45,788 nt of DNA from Rhodobacterales bacterium RIFCSPHIGHO2_02_FULL_62_130 (GCA_001828855.1 MHZT01000007.1:1-45788), one strand, 5' to 3'; numbered from the stretch's first letter, positions 33,875 through 42,044 are shown. Numbers and translations are program-made. Notes: generated from the sequence alone by a model not told the origin.

Positions 33875-34642
33875 TCAGCATACAGACGTCTGTCTGGATT
33901 TCTCGTCTTCCGCGATGCGACGGAGGAGTGCGTAGGGAATTGCGCCGTTGAGGACGGTTCGCCCGATCACGAGCCCCGGCGTACCGATAAACCCGAAAAT
34001 ATCTGCGAGAGCCCGGGTCCGATCAAGCTCTGCCTGGACTTCCGGCGAGGCCATGTCGCGGGTAAGCTGATCGACGTCGAGTCCGATGTCGGTGGCTACG
34101 CGCAAGACGGATGCCGGTTCTGCAACCAGTGGTGTCCGCATAAAGCGGCGACGAAGCTCCTGCTGCTTGCCTTGCCGTGCGGCCGCAACCGACGCGCGTG
34201 CGGCGAGTTCGGACGCAGGCCCGAAAATCGGAAGTTCGTGCTGGATGAGGCGGAAGGATGCGGGGTCCTCGGCCAAAAGCGTGTCCAGATCCCGCTCAAG
34301 TGCCCGACAGTAAGGGCAGCGGAATTCACTGAAGTATGCGATTGGAACGATTTCCGTCGGCAATGCAGGGCCGAATAGAGCAGGGCAAAGGTCGGCCCGC
34401 AAAGCGTCTGCACGCGCACCTCTCTGATCAGCATCGGCGGGCGGTGCGTCGAGCCCTACGAAAGCGGCCGTTGCTCCAGAAGTCTGACCCTGTTCCTCAA
34501 GTCGGCGAAATGGCGGCAAGTCCGGCAAATCGACGTAACGTGGGCCGCGCCCGGGAAGACGGTCCCACGGCAGCGCACGCAAGCCGTAGATCAGGGCGAC
34601 GGTCCCGCCAAGAACGAGCAGGCCACGGCGTGACCCTGTCAC
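33875..34642 (-). CDS. DsbA-family thiol oxidoreductase (255 aa)
   Basis: This thioredoxin-fold protein has an N-terminal twin-arginine-like anchor (GSRRGLLVLGGTVALIYGL), active site CPYC (FSEFRCPYCRALE) and the cis-proline loop GTPGLVIG. An insert of about 60 residues before the thioredoxin domain is unusual. It overlaps the L,D-transpeptidase gene by 4 bp. Since L,D-transpeptidases depend on a reduced cysteine that copper attacks, a thiol protein expressed with one may protect or repair it; this is inference. The alternative is general disulfide formation. Confidence 0.85.
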   Translation of the reverse strand: MTGSRRGLLVLGGTVALIYGLRALPWDRLPGRGPRYVDLPDLPPFRRLEEQGQTSGATAAFVGLDAPPADADQRGARADALRADLCPALFGPALPTEIVPIAYFSEFRCPYCRALERDLDTLLAEDPASFRLIQHELPIFGPASELAARASVAAARQGKQQELRRRFMRTPLVAEPASVLRVATDIGLDVDQLTRDMASPEVQAELDRTRALADIFGFIGTPGLVIGRTVLNGAIPYALLRRIAEDEKSRQTSVC

Positions 34643-35202
34643 AGCACGGTCACCGGCGTGCCGACGGGCACTTGATCATAGAGCTGCTTCACATGATCGT
34701 TCAGCATTCGGATGCAGCCGTTCGATACGGATTGCCCTATGGAGGCCGGATCTGTCGTGCCGTGGATGCGGAAATAGGTGTCACGGCCGTCTTTGTAGAG
34801 ATAAAGCGCCCTCGCCCCGAGAGGATTGCCGGGCCCGCCCGGCACGCCGTCCGCGAATTGCGCATAGCGGTCGGGGTCACGCCGTATCATGTCATTCGTC
34901 GGCCGCCACGAGGGCCACTCGGCCTTGCGCTCGATGATCGCCGTTCCCTTGAATTCGAGACCAGCCTTGCCAACACCGACGCCGTAGCGAATTGCGCGTT
35001 CGCTGTCGAAGACGTGGTAGAGGTAGTAAAGACGCGGGAATACAAGGATCTGACCCGGAGCGTGCTGCTCGCGGACGCGCACCTCTCGCGGTTGAAATTC
35101 TTCGGCCAGAACGAAAGGTTCTTCGGTGTGGGCTAGCAGGATAGACGGTGTGGCAAAAGCGGCAGCCGCGGCACCGCCTAAAAAGGAACGTCGGGAAATC
35201 AT
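34639..35202 (-). CDS. L,D-transpeptidase (YkuD), Tat-exported, copy 1
   Basis: This 187-aa protein carries a twin-arginine leader (MISRRSFLGGAAAAAFA) and a YkuD domain with the catalytic motif H148-GTTDPASIG...S-N-G-C163-I-R. It would form 3-3 cross-links in peptidoglycan or attach proteins to it. The sequence PGGPGNPLGARALYLY is typical of the ErfK/YbiS/YcfS/YnhG group. The Tat leader is notable, because Sec is usual; Tat export would allow folding in the cytoplasm with the thiol protected. It lies after a small secreted Cys-pair protein and before a DsbA-like gene, all in one operon. Confidence 0.92.
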   Translation of the reverse strand: MISRRSFLGGAAAAAFATPSILLAHTEEPFVLAEEFQPREVRVREQHAPGQILVFPRLYYLYHVFDSERAIRYGVGVGKAGLEFKGTAIIERKAEWPSWRPTNDMIRRDPDRYAQFADGVPGGPGNPLGARALYLYKDGRDTYFRIHGTTDPASIGQSVSNGCIRMLNDHVKQLYDQVPVGTPVTVL

Positions 35203-35240
35203 GATGTCTCCTGGGATGAAGCGATTGGACTTGGGTTCGT

Positions 35241-35543
35241 TCAGGAGACGTATCGCGGAGGCGGCGGTTGTGGAGAAGAGATGCGGCTGCTTGCCCGGAC
35301 TGGCCCGATTTCGAACTGCGATGAGGCAAAAGCGATCTTCAATATCGGAGTCGCGACCTGACTGGCCAATAGGACCTGGCAGGCCACATGACCAGAACCG
35401 CCGCCGCAGTGGGATTCCTGGACCATTGGCATGGCATGCATTTCGAGAAAGGGGCTTTCATGAAGTGCATGATCTGATCGCGCCTCCCCAAAAAGAGACG
35501 CGAGCACAACAGCGCTGCAAAGAATGGCGAGTAACTTTCGCAT
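35241..35543 (-). CDS. Small secreted Cys-pair protein, family copy B (100 aa)
   Basis: A signal peptide (MRKLLAILCSAVVLASLFG) is followed by a His/Met-rich part (DHALHESPFLEMHAMPM), a Cys pair (HCGGGSGHVAC), a hydrophobic strand and the tail SPQPPPPRYVS. The layout matches three other genes in this island. The ATG at 35541-35543 gives the best signal peptide; an ATG six codons upstream (35561) has no ribosome site. It is the first gene of the minus-strand L,D-transpeptidase operon. Metal binding is likely; DUF2946 is the nearest family I know by layout. Confidence 0.62.
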   Translation of the reverse strand: MRKLLAILCSAVVLASLFGEARSDHALHESPFLEMHAMPMVQESHCGGGSGHVACQVLLASQVATPILKIAFASSQFEIGPVRASSRISSPQPPPPRYVS

Positions 35544-35670
35544 CACCATACATAGAGTCACATGTGCTCTGAAGTGATGTTCACATCGCAGTGACCTCTG
35601 CTATTTTCGCGCGGCGCGGCGAAATCGCCACGTCATCACCAGTTTGTGACCATTTGATCTGACAACCGGT

Positions 35671-35701
35671 TTGACCTTCCCACGTTGGAAGGCTGCATCA
35701 C
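35671..35701 (+). promoter_or_regulatory. CueR-type promoter of the L,D-transpeptidase operon
   Basis: The -35 TTGACC (35671-35676) and -10 CATCAC (35696-35701) are 19 bp apart, with the dyad ACCTTCC-CACGTT-GGAAGGC within. The arrangement matches the other three CueR-type promoters here. It would place the second L,D-transpeptidase and the cytochrome/PBP2 operon under copper control. Confidence 0.72.
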
Positions 35702-35725
35702 GATAAAAAAACCGAGGTGCAGCCC

Positions 35726-36286
35726 ATGCGATTCAATCGACGTTACTTCGCTGTCGGAGCACTGGCCGCGCCCTTTTTGGTGGGCCGGGCCGCCTTTGCC
35801 TCCGAAGACACCGAAGGCCCGGTTCGCAATAACATTTCCGCGTTTCGGGTTCACGAGTGGCAAGACCATTTTGATGCGTTGGGTCTTGGGATCATCATAT
35901 CTGACACGACCGCGAAGGTTCTCCAGCACTGGACCGGTGACGGTCAGATGTTCCTGTATCCGAGTTCTGTCCCGCTATCCGAGGATCTGACTCGCAGGGG
36001 CTATACCGAAGTCGTCGAAAAGCGCGTCAACCCAAGCTGGACACCGACGCCATCGATGCGGGAGCGCAATCCCGAGTGGCCAGCATTTGTGCCGGGCGGC
36101 GACCCCAGCAACCCGCTTGGAACGCGTGCCCTCTATTTGTCCTGGCAATATTACCGCATCCACGGCACCCACGATACGCGGAAAATCGGGCGCCGATCCT
36201 CGAACGGTTGCATCGGCCTCTACAACGAGCATATTGAAGAAGTCTTCGACCGAGTTCCGGTCGGGACGCAAGTCAAGTTGATCTAA
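35726..36286 (+). CDS. L,D-transpeptidase (YkuD), Tat-exported, copy 2
   Basis: This 186-aa protein has a twin-arginine leader (NRRYFAVGALAAP) and a YkuD domain with H146-GTHD and S-S-N-G-C162-I-G. It is only distantly like copy 1, so it is not a recent duplicate. GAGG lies 8 bp before the ATG at 35726, which I prefer to the GTG at 35717. A CueR-type promoter ends 25 bp upstream, so this enzyme should be induced by copper. Copper is known to inhibit L,D-transpeptidases by binding the catalytic cysteine, so extra synthesis under copper stress makes sense. It heads the long plus-strand operon. Confidence 0.92.
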   Translation: MRFNRRYFAVGALAAPFLVGRAAFASEDTEGPVRNNISAFRVHEWQDHFDALGLGIIISDTTAKVLQHWTGDGQMFLYPSSVPLSEDLTRRGYTEVVEKRVNPSWTPTPSMRERNPEWPAFVPGGDPSNPLGTRALYLSWQYYRIHGTHDTRKIGRRSSNGCIGLYNEHIEEVFDRVPVGTQVKLI

Positions 36287-36290
36287 CCCT

Positions 36291-36665
36291 ATGTTGAAGA
36301 CGCCCACCAAACGGACCGCATTGAACTTCCTGCTTCCGGGCGGGATGGTGCGACTTCTATGGGCATGGTCTTTCATGATCGTGCTGCTCTGCGGTTTGAC
36401 TATTGGCCAATCTGCATCGGCGTTCGCCCCGGTTGATCATCACTCCCCGACCTCGGTAGAGATGTCAGACGGCAGTGCCGGATCGACGAACATATCGCTG
36501 TCTTGCCATCCGGCGCTGGCATGTACTGCATTCGTGTTGCCAATCGGCGCAGTGACTGCGTTCATCCCCAGCCATGCAGTGATGTCGCGACCGCGTTTGG
36601 CCCAGACCCAGCTTCGCTTCGGGGGCCCCTCTGTCAGTCTGCCCCCTCCACGCCTGCTGATCTGA
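36291..36665 (+). CDS. Small secreted Cys-pair protein, family copy C (124 aa)
   Basis: A long N-terminus contains a signal or anchor helix (LLWAWSFMIVLLCGLTIG). It is followed by DHH and Met residues, a Cys pair CHPALAC, a hydrophobic strand TAFVLPIGAVTAF and the tail SLPPPRLLI. It starts 4 bp after the L,D-transpeptidase stop. It has the same layout as copies A, B and D. No ribosome site is seen, so coupled translation is likely. Function is unknown; metal or thiol chemistry in the periplasm is the best guess. Confidence 0.6.
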   Translation: MLKTPTKRTALNFLLPGGMVRLLWAWSFMIVLLCGLTIGQSASAFAPVDHHSPTSVEMSDGSAGSTNISLSCHPALACTAFVLPIGAVTAFIPSHAVMSRPRLAQTQLRFGGPSVSLPPPRLLI

Positions 36666-36829
36666 AGGTCAGCCTGGGCGAGAGCCATGGTTCGATGGTG
36701 CCGTTTCAGGCCTAGTCGAGTGCTCTGTCGTTTTAATCCTGACCCAAAACATGTGCGCAGTTCGCGAACCGCCTGAAGTGCGGTGCGCGGTGGTCAATCA
36801 AAAACAACAAACCGAGAGCAGTCAGGCAG

Positions 36830-37474
36830 ATGGCAAAACAATGGACAGGCGCTATGGCGCTTGCCGCTTCCGCAGTCGCGGCAGTGGCGATGGCACACAA
36901 CGGGGCGACCGGCGTCGTCCTTGAGAGGATGAACGGCATGACGGCGATGCGGGATACCGTGGCGGAACTGGCGCCAATGATGCAGGGCGCTGTACCCTAC
37001 GATGCCTTCATTGTCTCGGAAGGCGCCGCCGTGATCGCGGGCCACGCCGGCGAAACCATGCTGTCGCTCTTCCCCGAAGGCAGCCTTGAAGGCGTAACCT
37101 ATGCCAAGCCGGAGATCTGGTCCAACTGGCAGGATTTTGCAGCTCTGGCAGAAGAGATGAGGGTTTACGCAGATGCCCTGTCCGAGGCTGCGCCGAACGG
37201 GCTTGAACCGGCTTCCGCACTGCCGGCAGACATGGCGGGGATGGATCATACCGGAATGGCCATGCCTCCTGCCGAAGAGACCAATCTCGGTTTTTCGGTG
37301 GCAGAACTGATGGGCTATGGCGAAAAGACCGCAGACAGCCCGGTTTCGCCAGGACTGGCAGACCCGGCCTCCCTTGCGCTGACCCTGTCTAGCCTTGCAG
37401 CCGATGATTTGTTCAATCGGATTAGCGGAACCTGTTCCTCGTGCCATTCGCAGTTCCGCGCAGGAAAGAACTGA
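36830..37474 (+). CDS. Class II (c'-like) cytochrome c with Met/His tag (214 aa)
   Basis: A signal peptide (MAKQWTGAMALAASAVAAVAMA) is followed by a four-helix cytochrome c'/c-556 domain with the heme site CSSCH near the C-terminus (about residues 204-208). A Met/His insert MAGMDHTGMAMPP (about residues 135-147) interrupts the domain between helices, where relatives have a short loop. The first part has RMNGM, possibly the sixth ligand. It is a soluble periplasmic electron carrier; the insert probably binds copper. It starts 164 bp after copy C, so a separate promoter is possible. The diheme cytochrome gene follows after 2 bp. Confidence 0.85.
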   Translation: MAKQWTGAMALAASAVAAVAMAHNGATGVVLERMNGMTAMRDTVAELAPMMQGAVPYDAFIVSEGAAVIAGHAGETMLSLFPEGSLEGVTYAKPEIWSNWQDFAALAEEMRVYADALSEAAPNGLEPASALPADMAGMDHTGMAMPPAEETNLGFSVAELMGYGEKTADSPVSPGLADPASLALTLSSLAADDLFNRISGTCSSCHSQFRAGKN

Positions 37475-37476
37475 CC

Positions 37477-38460
37477 ATGCGGGGCCTGATCCGGCTTTTT
37501 GCCATTTTGCCGACCGTGGTGGGTAGCCTTGGTGCCGGGGTGCTGGCGCTCTGGCCCATCGGAGATGCGGAGCCCGCCGCATTTCCGATCGGCGACCCTG
37601 AACGTGGGGCGTATCTGGCCCGTTCAGGCGGTTGCGTGTCGTGCCACACTAACGCGGCGGCGAAGGGCCCCGCACTTGCAGGCGGTGCACCGCTCGATAC
37701 GCCGTTCGGAACTTTCGTGCCGCCGAACATCACGCCGCATCCTGTGGCGGGAATCGGGCGGTGGACCATTCAGGATTTCGCGCGTGCCGTGCGTCAGGGC
37801 GTTTCCCCAGAAGGGGACCCCTATTATCCGGTCTTCACTTATTCCTTCTACGCCGGGTTTACAGACCAGGACATCGCCGACTTGTGGGAGGCTTTTCGGA
37901 CTGTCCCACCCGTCGCCGAAGCAGCTCCTGTCCATGATGTGGGCTTCCCCTTCAGTTTCCGGTCCGGGCTGAAGCTGTGGCGGGCCAACTATCTTGATGC
38001 GCCGGTGACGGACGCGCTGATGGGCACATCGTCGCCGTGGAACCGCGGACGTGTTCTGGTTGAAGGGGCGGCGCATTGCGCGGCCTGTCACACGGGACGA
38101 AACCTTGCCGGTGGCCTGAAAGACAGCGCGCGTTTTGCGGGAAACGACGATCTGCCTGGCGGCAGCAAGGCGCCGTCGATCCTCGTGGCCGACCTCCTAG
38201 GGCGGGGCTTTACGGTGGGCAACCTCAGCTATGCCCTCAAATCCGGGCTCCTTCCGAACGGAGATGCCTTTGGCGGCAGCATGGCTGAGGTCGTAGCGCA
38301 GGGCACTTCTTATTTTACGGACGCCGACCGCGAAGCGATTGCAACCTACCTTCTTGATCCCGATGGCACTGGATTAGTGCCCGCGCCCGGACCGCTGCCC
38401 ACAGACACACCCATGGCGGGGATGGATCATTCAAACATGGACATGAGCAATGAAAACTAG
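37477..38460 (+). CDS. Membrane-anchored diheme cytochrome c (327 aa)
   Basis: The N-terminal helix (LIRLFAILPTVVGSLGAGVLAL) is a signal anchor. There are two heme-binding sites, C53VSC56H57 and C201AAC204H205, in a layout like the cytochrome subunits of periplasmic dehydrogenases. The C-terminus adds the tag MAGMDHSNMDM, which shares an 18-nt stretch with the tag of the preceding gene. The ATG at 37477 follows the previous stop by 2 bp. It may carry electrons between the c' cytochrome and a terminal acceptor. Copper binding by the tail is inference. Confidence 0.88.
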   Translation: MRGLIRLFAILPTVVGSLGAGVLALWPIGDAEPAAFPIGDPERGAYLARSGGCVSCHTNAAAKGPALAGGAPLDTPFGTFVPPNITPHPVAGIGRWTIQDFARAVRQGVSPEGDPYYPVFTYSFYAGFTDQDIADLWEAFRTVPPVAEAAPVHDVGFPFSFRSGLKLWRANYLDAPVTDALMGTSSPWNRGRVLVEGAAHCAACHTGRNLAGGLKDSARFAGNDDLPGGSKAPSILVADLLGRGFTVGNLSYALKSGLLPNGDAFGGSMAEVVAQGTSYFTDADREAIATYLLDPDGTGLVPAPGPLPTDTPMAGMDHSNMDMSNEN

Positions 38461-38878
38461 AGTTCTGGCCATCCTCGTTGCTCTCGGCGTCCTCGGATTT
38501 GTGGGTGCATTCGTCTGGGCAGCGATGCGGCCCCCGGCGTCAGTGCCGATATCATCCGGCGGAGTCGCACCGACTGCGTCGGTTTCTGAAATGCTGTCGG
38601 ACGGACGAATCGACGTGCAAGTCTACGCCACGGGGAACCGAGATGTTCGTATGGACATCCAGTTCATGCCCGACGCTGATGCAATAGAGTCGGTCGACAT
38701 GCGACCGGACGTCAACTTTGCCATGGTCGAGATGCACATGGACGGTCTCACACCGCCCCTTGAATTGGTCGAGGCAGGCGTGTGGCGGGTCAACCTCAAG
38801 CTGCCAATGGCTGGTCTATGGATCGTCAATGTCGGTTTCGGTGAGGAATTTGCGGAGGTTCAGTTCGATGCTCCCTGA
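38450..38878 (+). CDS. FixH-like membrane-anchored protein (142 aa)
   Basis: This has an N-terminal transmembrane helix (VLAILVALGVLGFVGAFVWAA) and a beta-rich periplasmic domain ending LPMAGLWIVNVGFG. The pattern resembles FixH/YtkA-type proteins, which help assemble oxidases or carry copper. Met residues (VDMRPDVNFAMVEMHMDGL) may bind Cu(I). It overlaps the cytochrome gene by 11 bp and the next membrane gene by 11 bp, so the set is tightly coupled. The family call is only moderately sure. Confidence 0.6.
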   Translation: MKTRVLAILVALGVLGFVGAFVWAAMRPPASVPISSGGVAPTASVSEMLSDGRIDVQVYATGNRDVRMDIQFMPDADAIESVDMRPDVNFAMVEMHMDGLTPPLELVEAGVWRVNLKLPMAGLWIVNVGFGEEFAEVQFDAP

Positions 38879-39359
38879 AATTCTCGCGCCTGAGAAATTG
38901 CGCGCAGATGCCCTGCGCAGGCTCCTTCGCGGAACCCTTGTCGGGCTCGCCTTGTTCATCGCCCTGGGCACCGTTACCGCCGTCTGGATCAATCCCTTCT
39001 TTGTGCGCATGACCCCGGTTGGGCCCTGGGAGCTTGGAGCGACGACCTTGACGGCTATGCTGGCTGGCGTGACCGTCGGCCTCTGGGTCCCTCAGTGCCG
39101 TTTGCGAACGTCTGGGGCGGGCGGAGTTGCAAGCTTTCTCGGCATCGCCTGCCCGACCTGCAACAAGGTCCTGATGCTGATCTTCGGTGGCCCAGCCCTG
39201 TTGGCCTGGTTCGACCCGGTTCGGCCCTATTTGGCGGTGGCAGGCGTGATCATCATGTCATTCGCCGCGATGCGGGCGTTGCGAGCATACCGTGATTTCA
39301 GAATGTCGGCGGGCGGAACAGTAAACGCCAGTTCAACGTCGTTTGGGAGCAACAAATGA
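38868..39359 (+). CDS. Membrane protein with CPTCNK motif, unknown family (163 aa)
   Basis: I do not recognise a named family. There are about four hydrophobic helices: about residues 20-42, 55-73, 85-107 and 115-132. The cysteines of GIACPTCNKVLMLIFGG lie at a helix start, so the C-x2-C could bind metal, heme or thiols near the membrane surface. The ATG overlaps the end of the FixH-like gene, and the stop overlaps the ferric-reductase-like gene by 4 bp, so it belongs to the same complex or pathway. A role in electron transfer to the ferric-reductase-like protein is possible. Confidence 0.65.
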   Translation: MLPEILAPEKLRADALRRLLRGTLVGLALFIALGTVTAVWINPFFVRMTPVGPWELGATTLTAMLAGVTVGLWVPQCRLRTSGAGGVASFLGIACPTCNKVLMLIFGGPALLAWFDPVRPYLAVAGVIIMSFAAMRALRAYRDFRMSAGGTVNASSTSFGSNK

Positions 39360-40111
39360 GGGTCGCCGAAATATCAGGCCACGCTGCAAGGCCGCGTCGT
39401 CTGGCACAACGGACGCTGGTTCGCCATGCGGCTGTGGCATTTTTGGCCACCGGACTGGTTCTTGGCTTTGCCGCCGTACACTTCGATTTCAGCCCGATGC
39501 ACCGCTGGAACCGAGCATTCGGGGATGCCTCCATGGTACTTGTCGCTCTGTCCGTCGGGTTAGGGCCATTGGCTCGGTTCCTCCGGAGTATCGTGCGTGT
39601 TCTTCCTTTCCGGCGTGAGCTTGGCATCTACGCATGCCTTCTTGCGATCGTTCATGCAGCTGTGATCTTGATTGGTTGGGTCCAATGGGACCTGATGCGG
39701 CTTTTTGGCTTCGAATGGCATCCTGAACTTCTGACCTATGTGATGCTTCAGCATGGCTTCGGACTTGCCAATGCCATTGGGGTTGCCGCCCTTCTGCTTG
39801 CGATCCTGTTGGGTGTGACTTCGAGCGACTTCGCCATGCGTCGCCTTGGTGTTTCGGGCTGGAAATTTCTTCAAATGGGCGTCCTGCCGCTCTGGTGGCT
39901 GACCGTCGCGCATGTAGCCTACTTTCTGTTCATGCATTTCCTCAGTTTTCACCGCGCGACCCCGCCGCCGAATACGCTCCAGCCTTGGTTCCTGGGGCTG
40001 GTCGCCGCAGTTTTTGCTCTGAGAGGGGCCGCTTATGTGCTGACCGTTCGCGCGAAGGGGAAATCTCGGCCGGAAGAAATGGGAGGAGACCGTGCGACGA
40101 TCTCAACGTGA
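39356..40111 (+). CDS. Ferric-reductase-like transmembrane protein (251 aa)
   Basis: The protein has six to seven helices and the ferric-reductase-like heme membrane domain pattern: RRELGIYACLLAIVHA (His candidate heme ligand), LQHGFGLANAIG and LTVAHVAYFLFMHFLSFHR with further paired histidines. It lacks flavin and NAD domains, so electrons must come from or go to another protein, perhaps the cytochromes of this operon. MsrQ is a related type that supplies periplasmic methionine sulfoxide reductase, but no MsrP is seen here. Gene overlaps on both sides show tight coupling. Confidence 0.82.
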   Translation: MRVAEISGHAARPRRLAQRTLVRHAAVAFLATGLVLGFAAVHFDFSPMHRWNRAFGDASMVLVALSVGLGPLARFLRSIVRVLPFRRELGIYACLLAIVHAAVILIGWVQWDLMRLFGFEWHPELLTYVMLQHGFGLANAIGVAALLLAILLGVTSSDFAMRRLGVSGWKFLQMGVLPLWWLTVAHVAYFLFMHFLSFHRATPPPNTLQPWFLGLVAAVFALRGAAYVLTVRAKGKSRPEEMGGDRATIST

Positions 40112-42044
40112 CCTTGCCCAGATATCCCAGAAGACCACACGAAGGGCGCTTCTGATGGGGGGCGTCATGACAACGTTTGTCGGCGTGCTGGGCCTGCGGA
40201 TGTGGCAACTGGGTGTACGTGACGCAGATCAATATTATCTGTTGGCTGAAGAAAACCGTATCAGCTTGCGGCTTGTGCCGCCCAACCGAGGTCGCATCTA
40301 TGACCGCGCAGGAAAGATAGTGGCCGACAACGAGCAGGCTTTTCGTATCACGCTGGTGCGCGAGGAGGTCAAAGATCTTGAAGACGTGCTTGCGAAACTG
40401 CGACGTCTTCTGGGTCTTGATGACGAAGCCATCGTTAAGATCAAAGGCCAGATCGAGCGGACAAGCGGCTTTGCTCCAATCACCGTGAAAGACCGGGTCA
40501 CGTGGGAAGAACTGTCAATCGTGGCTGTGAACGCGCCAGCACTTCCGGGGATCCATCCGGAAATGGTTTTGTCGCGCGTCTATCCGTTTGGTCCCGATTT
40601 TGCTCACCAGGTTGGCTATGTAGGCCCAGTGAGCGAGAACGATCTGAAGGAAGAAGAGGTCGCGGCTGAACCCTTACTCCGTCTGCCAGACTTTGAGGTC
40701 GGCAAGATCGGGATTGAGCGCAGACATGAACGAGCGCTGCGCGGCTTGCCGGGGACGCAGCGTGTCGAGGTCAATGTGTCTGGGCGCACCATGCGGGAAC
40801 TGGCGCTTGATCCGCCGACAGCCGGGCCGGACATACAAATCACGCTCGACCATCATCTGCAGAATTTTATGCGCGTGCGTCTCGAAGGTCAGAGCGCGGC
40901 GGCCATCGTCATGGACGTGACGAATGGCGATGTGCTTGGTTGCACATCAGCACCGTCGTTTGATCCGAACCTGTTCGTGCGTGGCATCTCGAACCTGGAC
41001 TATGGCGCGCTGCGCGACAACGAGTTTCGCCCGCTGTCCGACAAGACAGTGCAGGGGGCCTATCCACCGGGATCAACGGTCAAGATGTCGAATGCGTTGG
41101 CCGCACTTGAGAGCGGTGTCATGGACCCTGCAGAAACGGTCGCCTGCAATGGCTATGTCGAGATTTCAGGCCGCCGGTTCCATTGCTGGAAACGTGGCGG
41201 GCATGGGCGGGTGGATATGGTCGGCGCTTTGCGTGAGTCCTGCGATGTCTACTTCTATGAGGTTGCGCAACGCATCGGGATTGACGGCATTTTTGCCATG
41301 AACGATCGGCTCGGGCTTGGCCAGAAGTATGATCTGCCGCTGTCCGGCATGGCGCGCGGCAACAACCCCTCGCGCGATTGGAAGCAGAAGAAGTACGGCC
41401 AAGACTGGCTGATTGGCGACACGATCAACGCCTCAATCGGGCAGGGCTTTACTCTGGCCTCGCCGATTCAGCTCGCAACCATGGTGGCGCGGCTTGCTTC
41501 CGGCACGGCCGTGCTGCCTCGGATGGTGCGGCCGATCAGCGGGACGTCGACGGAAAACTCTGCTCCAGCGTCTCTTGGACTTTCAGCTGAGGCGCTGTCC
41601 ATCGTTCGGCAGGGTATGTTCGAGGTGTCTAACCACGAACGTGGCACTGCCTACGCGTCAAGAATTGCCGACCCGACAAAAGTGATGGCAGGAAAGACCG
41701 GCTCAAGCCAGGTTTTCTCGATCTCGGCGGCGGAACGCGCGGCGGGTGTCCGATCACAGGATGAACTGCCGTGGAACCGTCGTGACCACGCGCTGTTTGT
41801 CGCCTTTGCCCCGTTCGACGCACCCCGCTTTGCAGTCACAGTGGTAGTCGAGCATGGTGGCGGAGGTTCCACGGCTGCCGCGCCGATAGCACGCGATATC
41901 ATGCTGTTTGCGCAACACGGCGGATTGCCACCGACGGACGCTTATCCCGCGTCGCAAAGGACCCGCGTCAGCGATCAGCTGGCACTCTTGTCCGATCGCA
42001 TCCTTCCGCCCGATGGTGCGACATCAATTGTGAGCCGGACATGA
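40092..42044 (+). CDS. mrdA: Penicillin-binding protein 2 (MrdA-type transpeptidase)
   Basis: This 650-aa class B PBP has an N-terminal membrane helix (about residues 18-40), a dimerisation domain (PNRGRIYDRAG) and a transpeptidase domain with S328-T-V-K331, S383-C-D and K535-T-G. This matches PBP2 of the elongasome (E. coli Ser330). It makes 4-3 cross-links. The start is GTG 40092 with GGGAGGAG 4 bp upstream, overlapping the previous gene by 20 bp. The SxN motif reads SCD, as in E. coli PBP2. A plasmid-borne PBP2 outside any rod-shape operon is unusual and suggests a spare enzyme used in copper stress; altered beta-lactam response is possible. Confidence 0.93.
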   Translation: MRRSQRDLAQISQKTTRRALLMGGVMTTFVGVLGLRMWQLGVRDADQYYLLAEENRISLRLVPPNRGRIYDRAGKIVADNEQAFRITLVREEVKDLEDVLAKLRRLLGLDDEAIVKIKGQIERTSGFAPITVKDRVTWEELSIVAVNAPALPGIHPEMVLSRVYPFGPDFAHQVGYVGPVSENDLKEEEVAAEPLLRLPDFEVGKIGIERRHERALRGLPGTQRVEVNVSGRTMRELALDPPTAGPDIQITLDHHLQNFMRVRLEGQSAAAIVMDVTNGDVLGCTSAPSFDPNLFVRGISNLDYGALRDNEFRPLSDKTVQGAYPPGSTVKMSNALAALESGVMDPAETVACNGYVEISGRRFHCWKRGGHGRVDMVGALRESCDVYFYEVAQRIGIDGIFAMNDRLGLGQKYDLPLSGMARGNNPSRDWKQKKYGQDWLIGDTINASIGQGFTLASPIQLATMVARLASGTAVLPRMVRPISGTSTENSAPASLGLSAEALSIVRQGMFEVSNHERGTAYASRIADPTKVMAGKTGSSQVFSISAAERAAGVRSQDELPWNRRDHALFVAFAPFDAPRFAVTVVVEHGGGGSTAAAPIARDIMLFAQHGGLPPTDAYPASQRTRVSDQLALLSDRILPPDGATSIVSRT

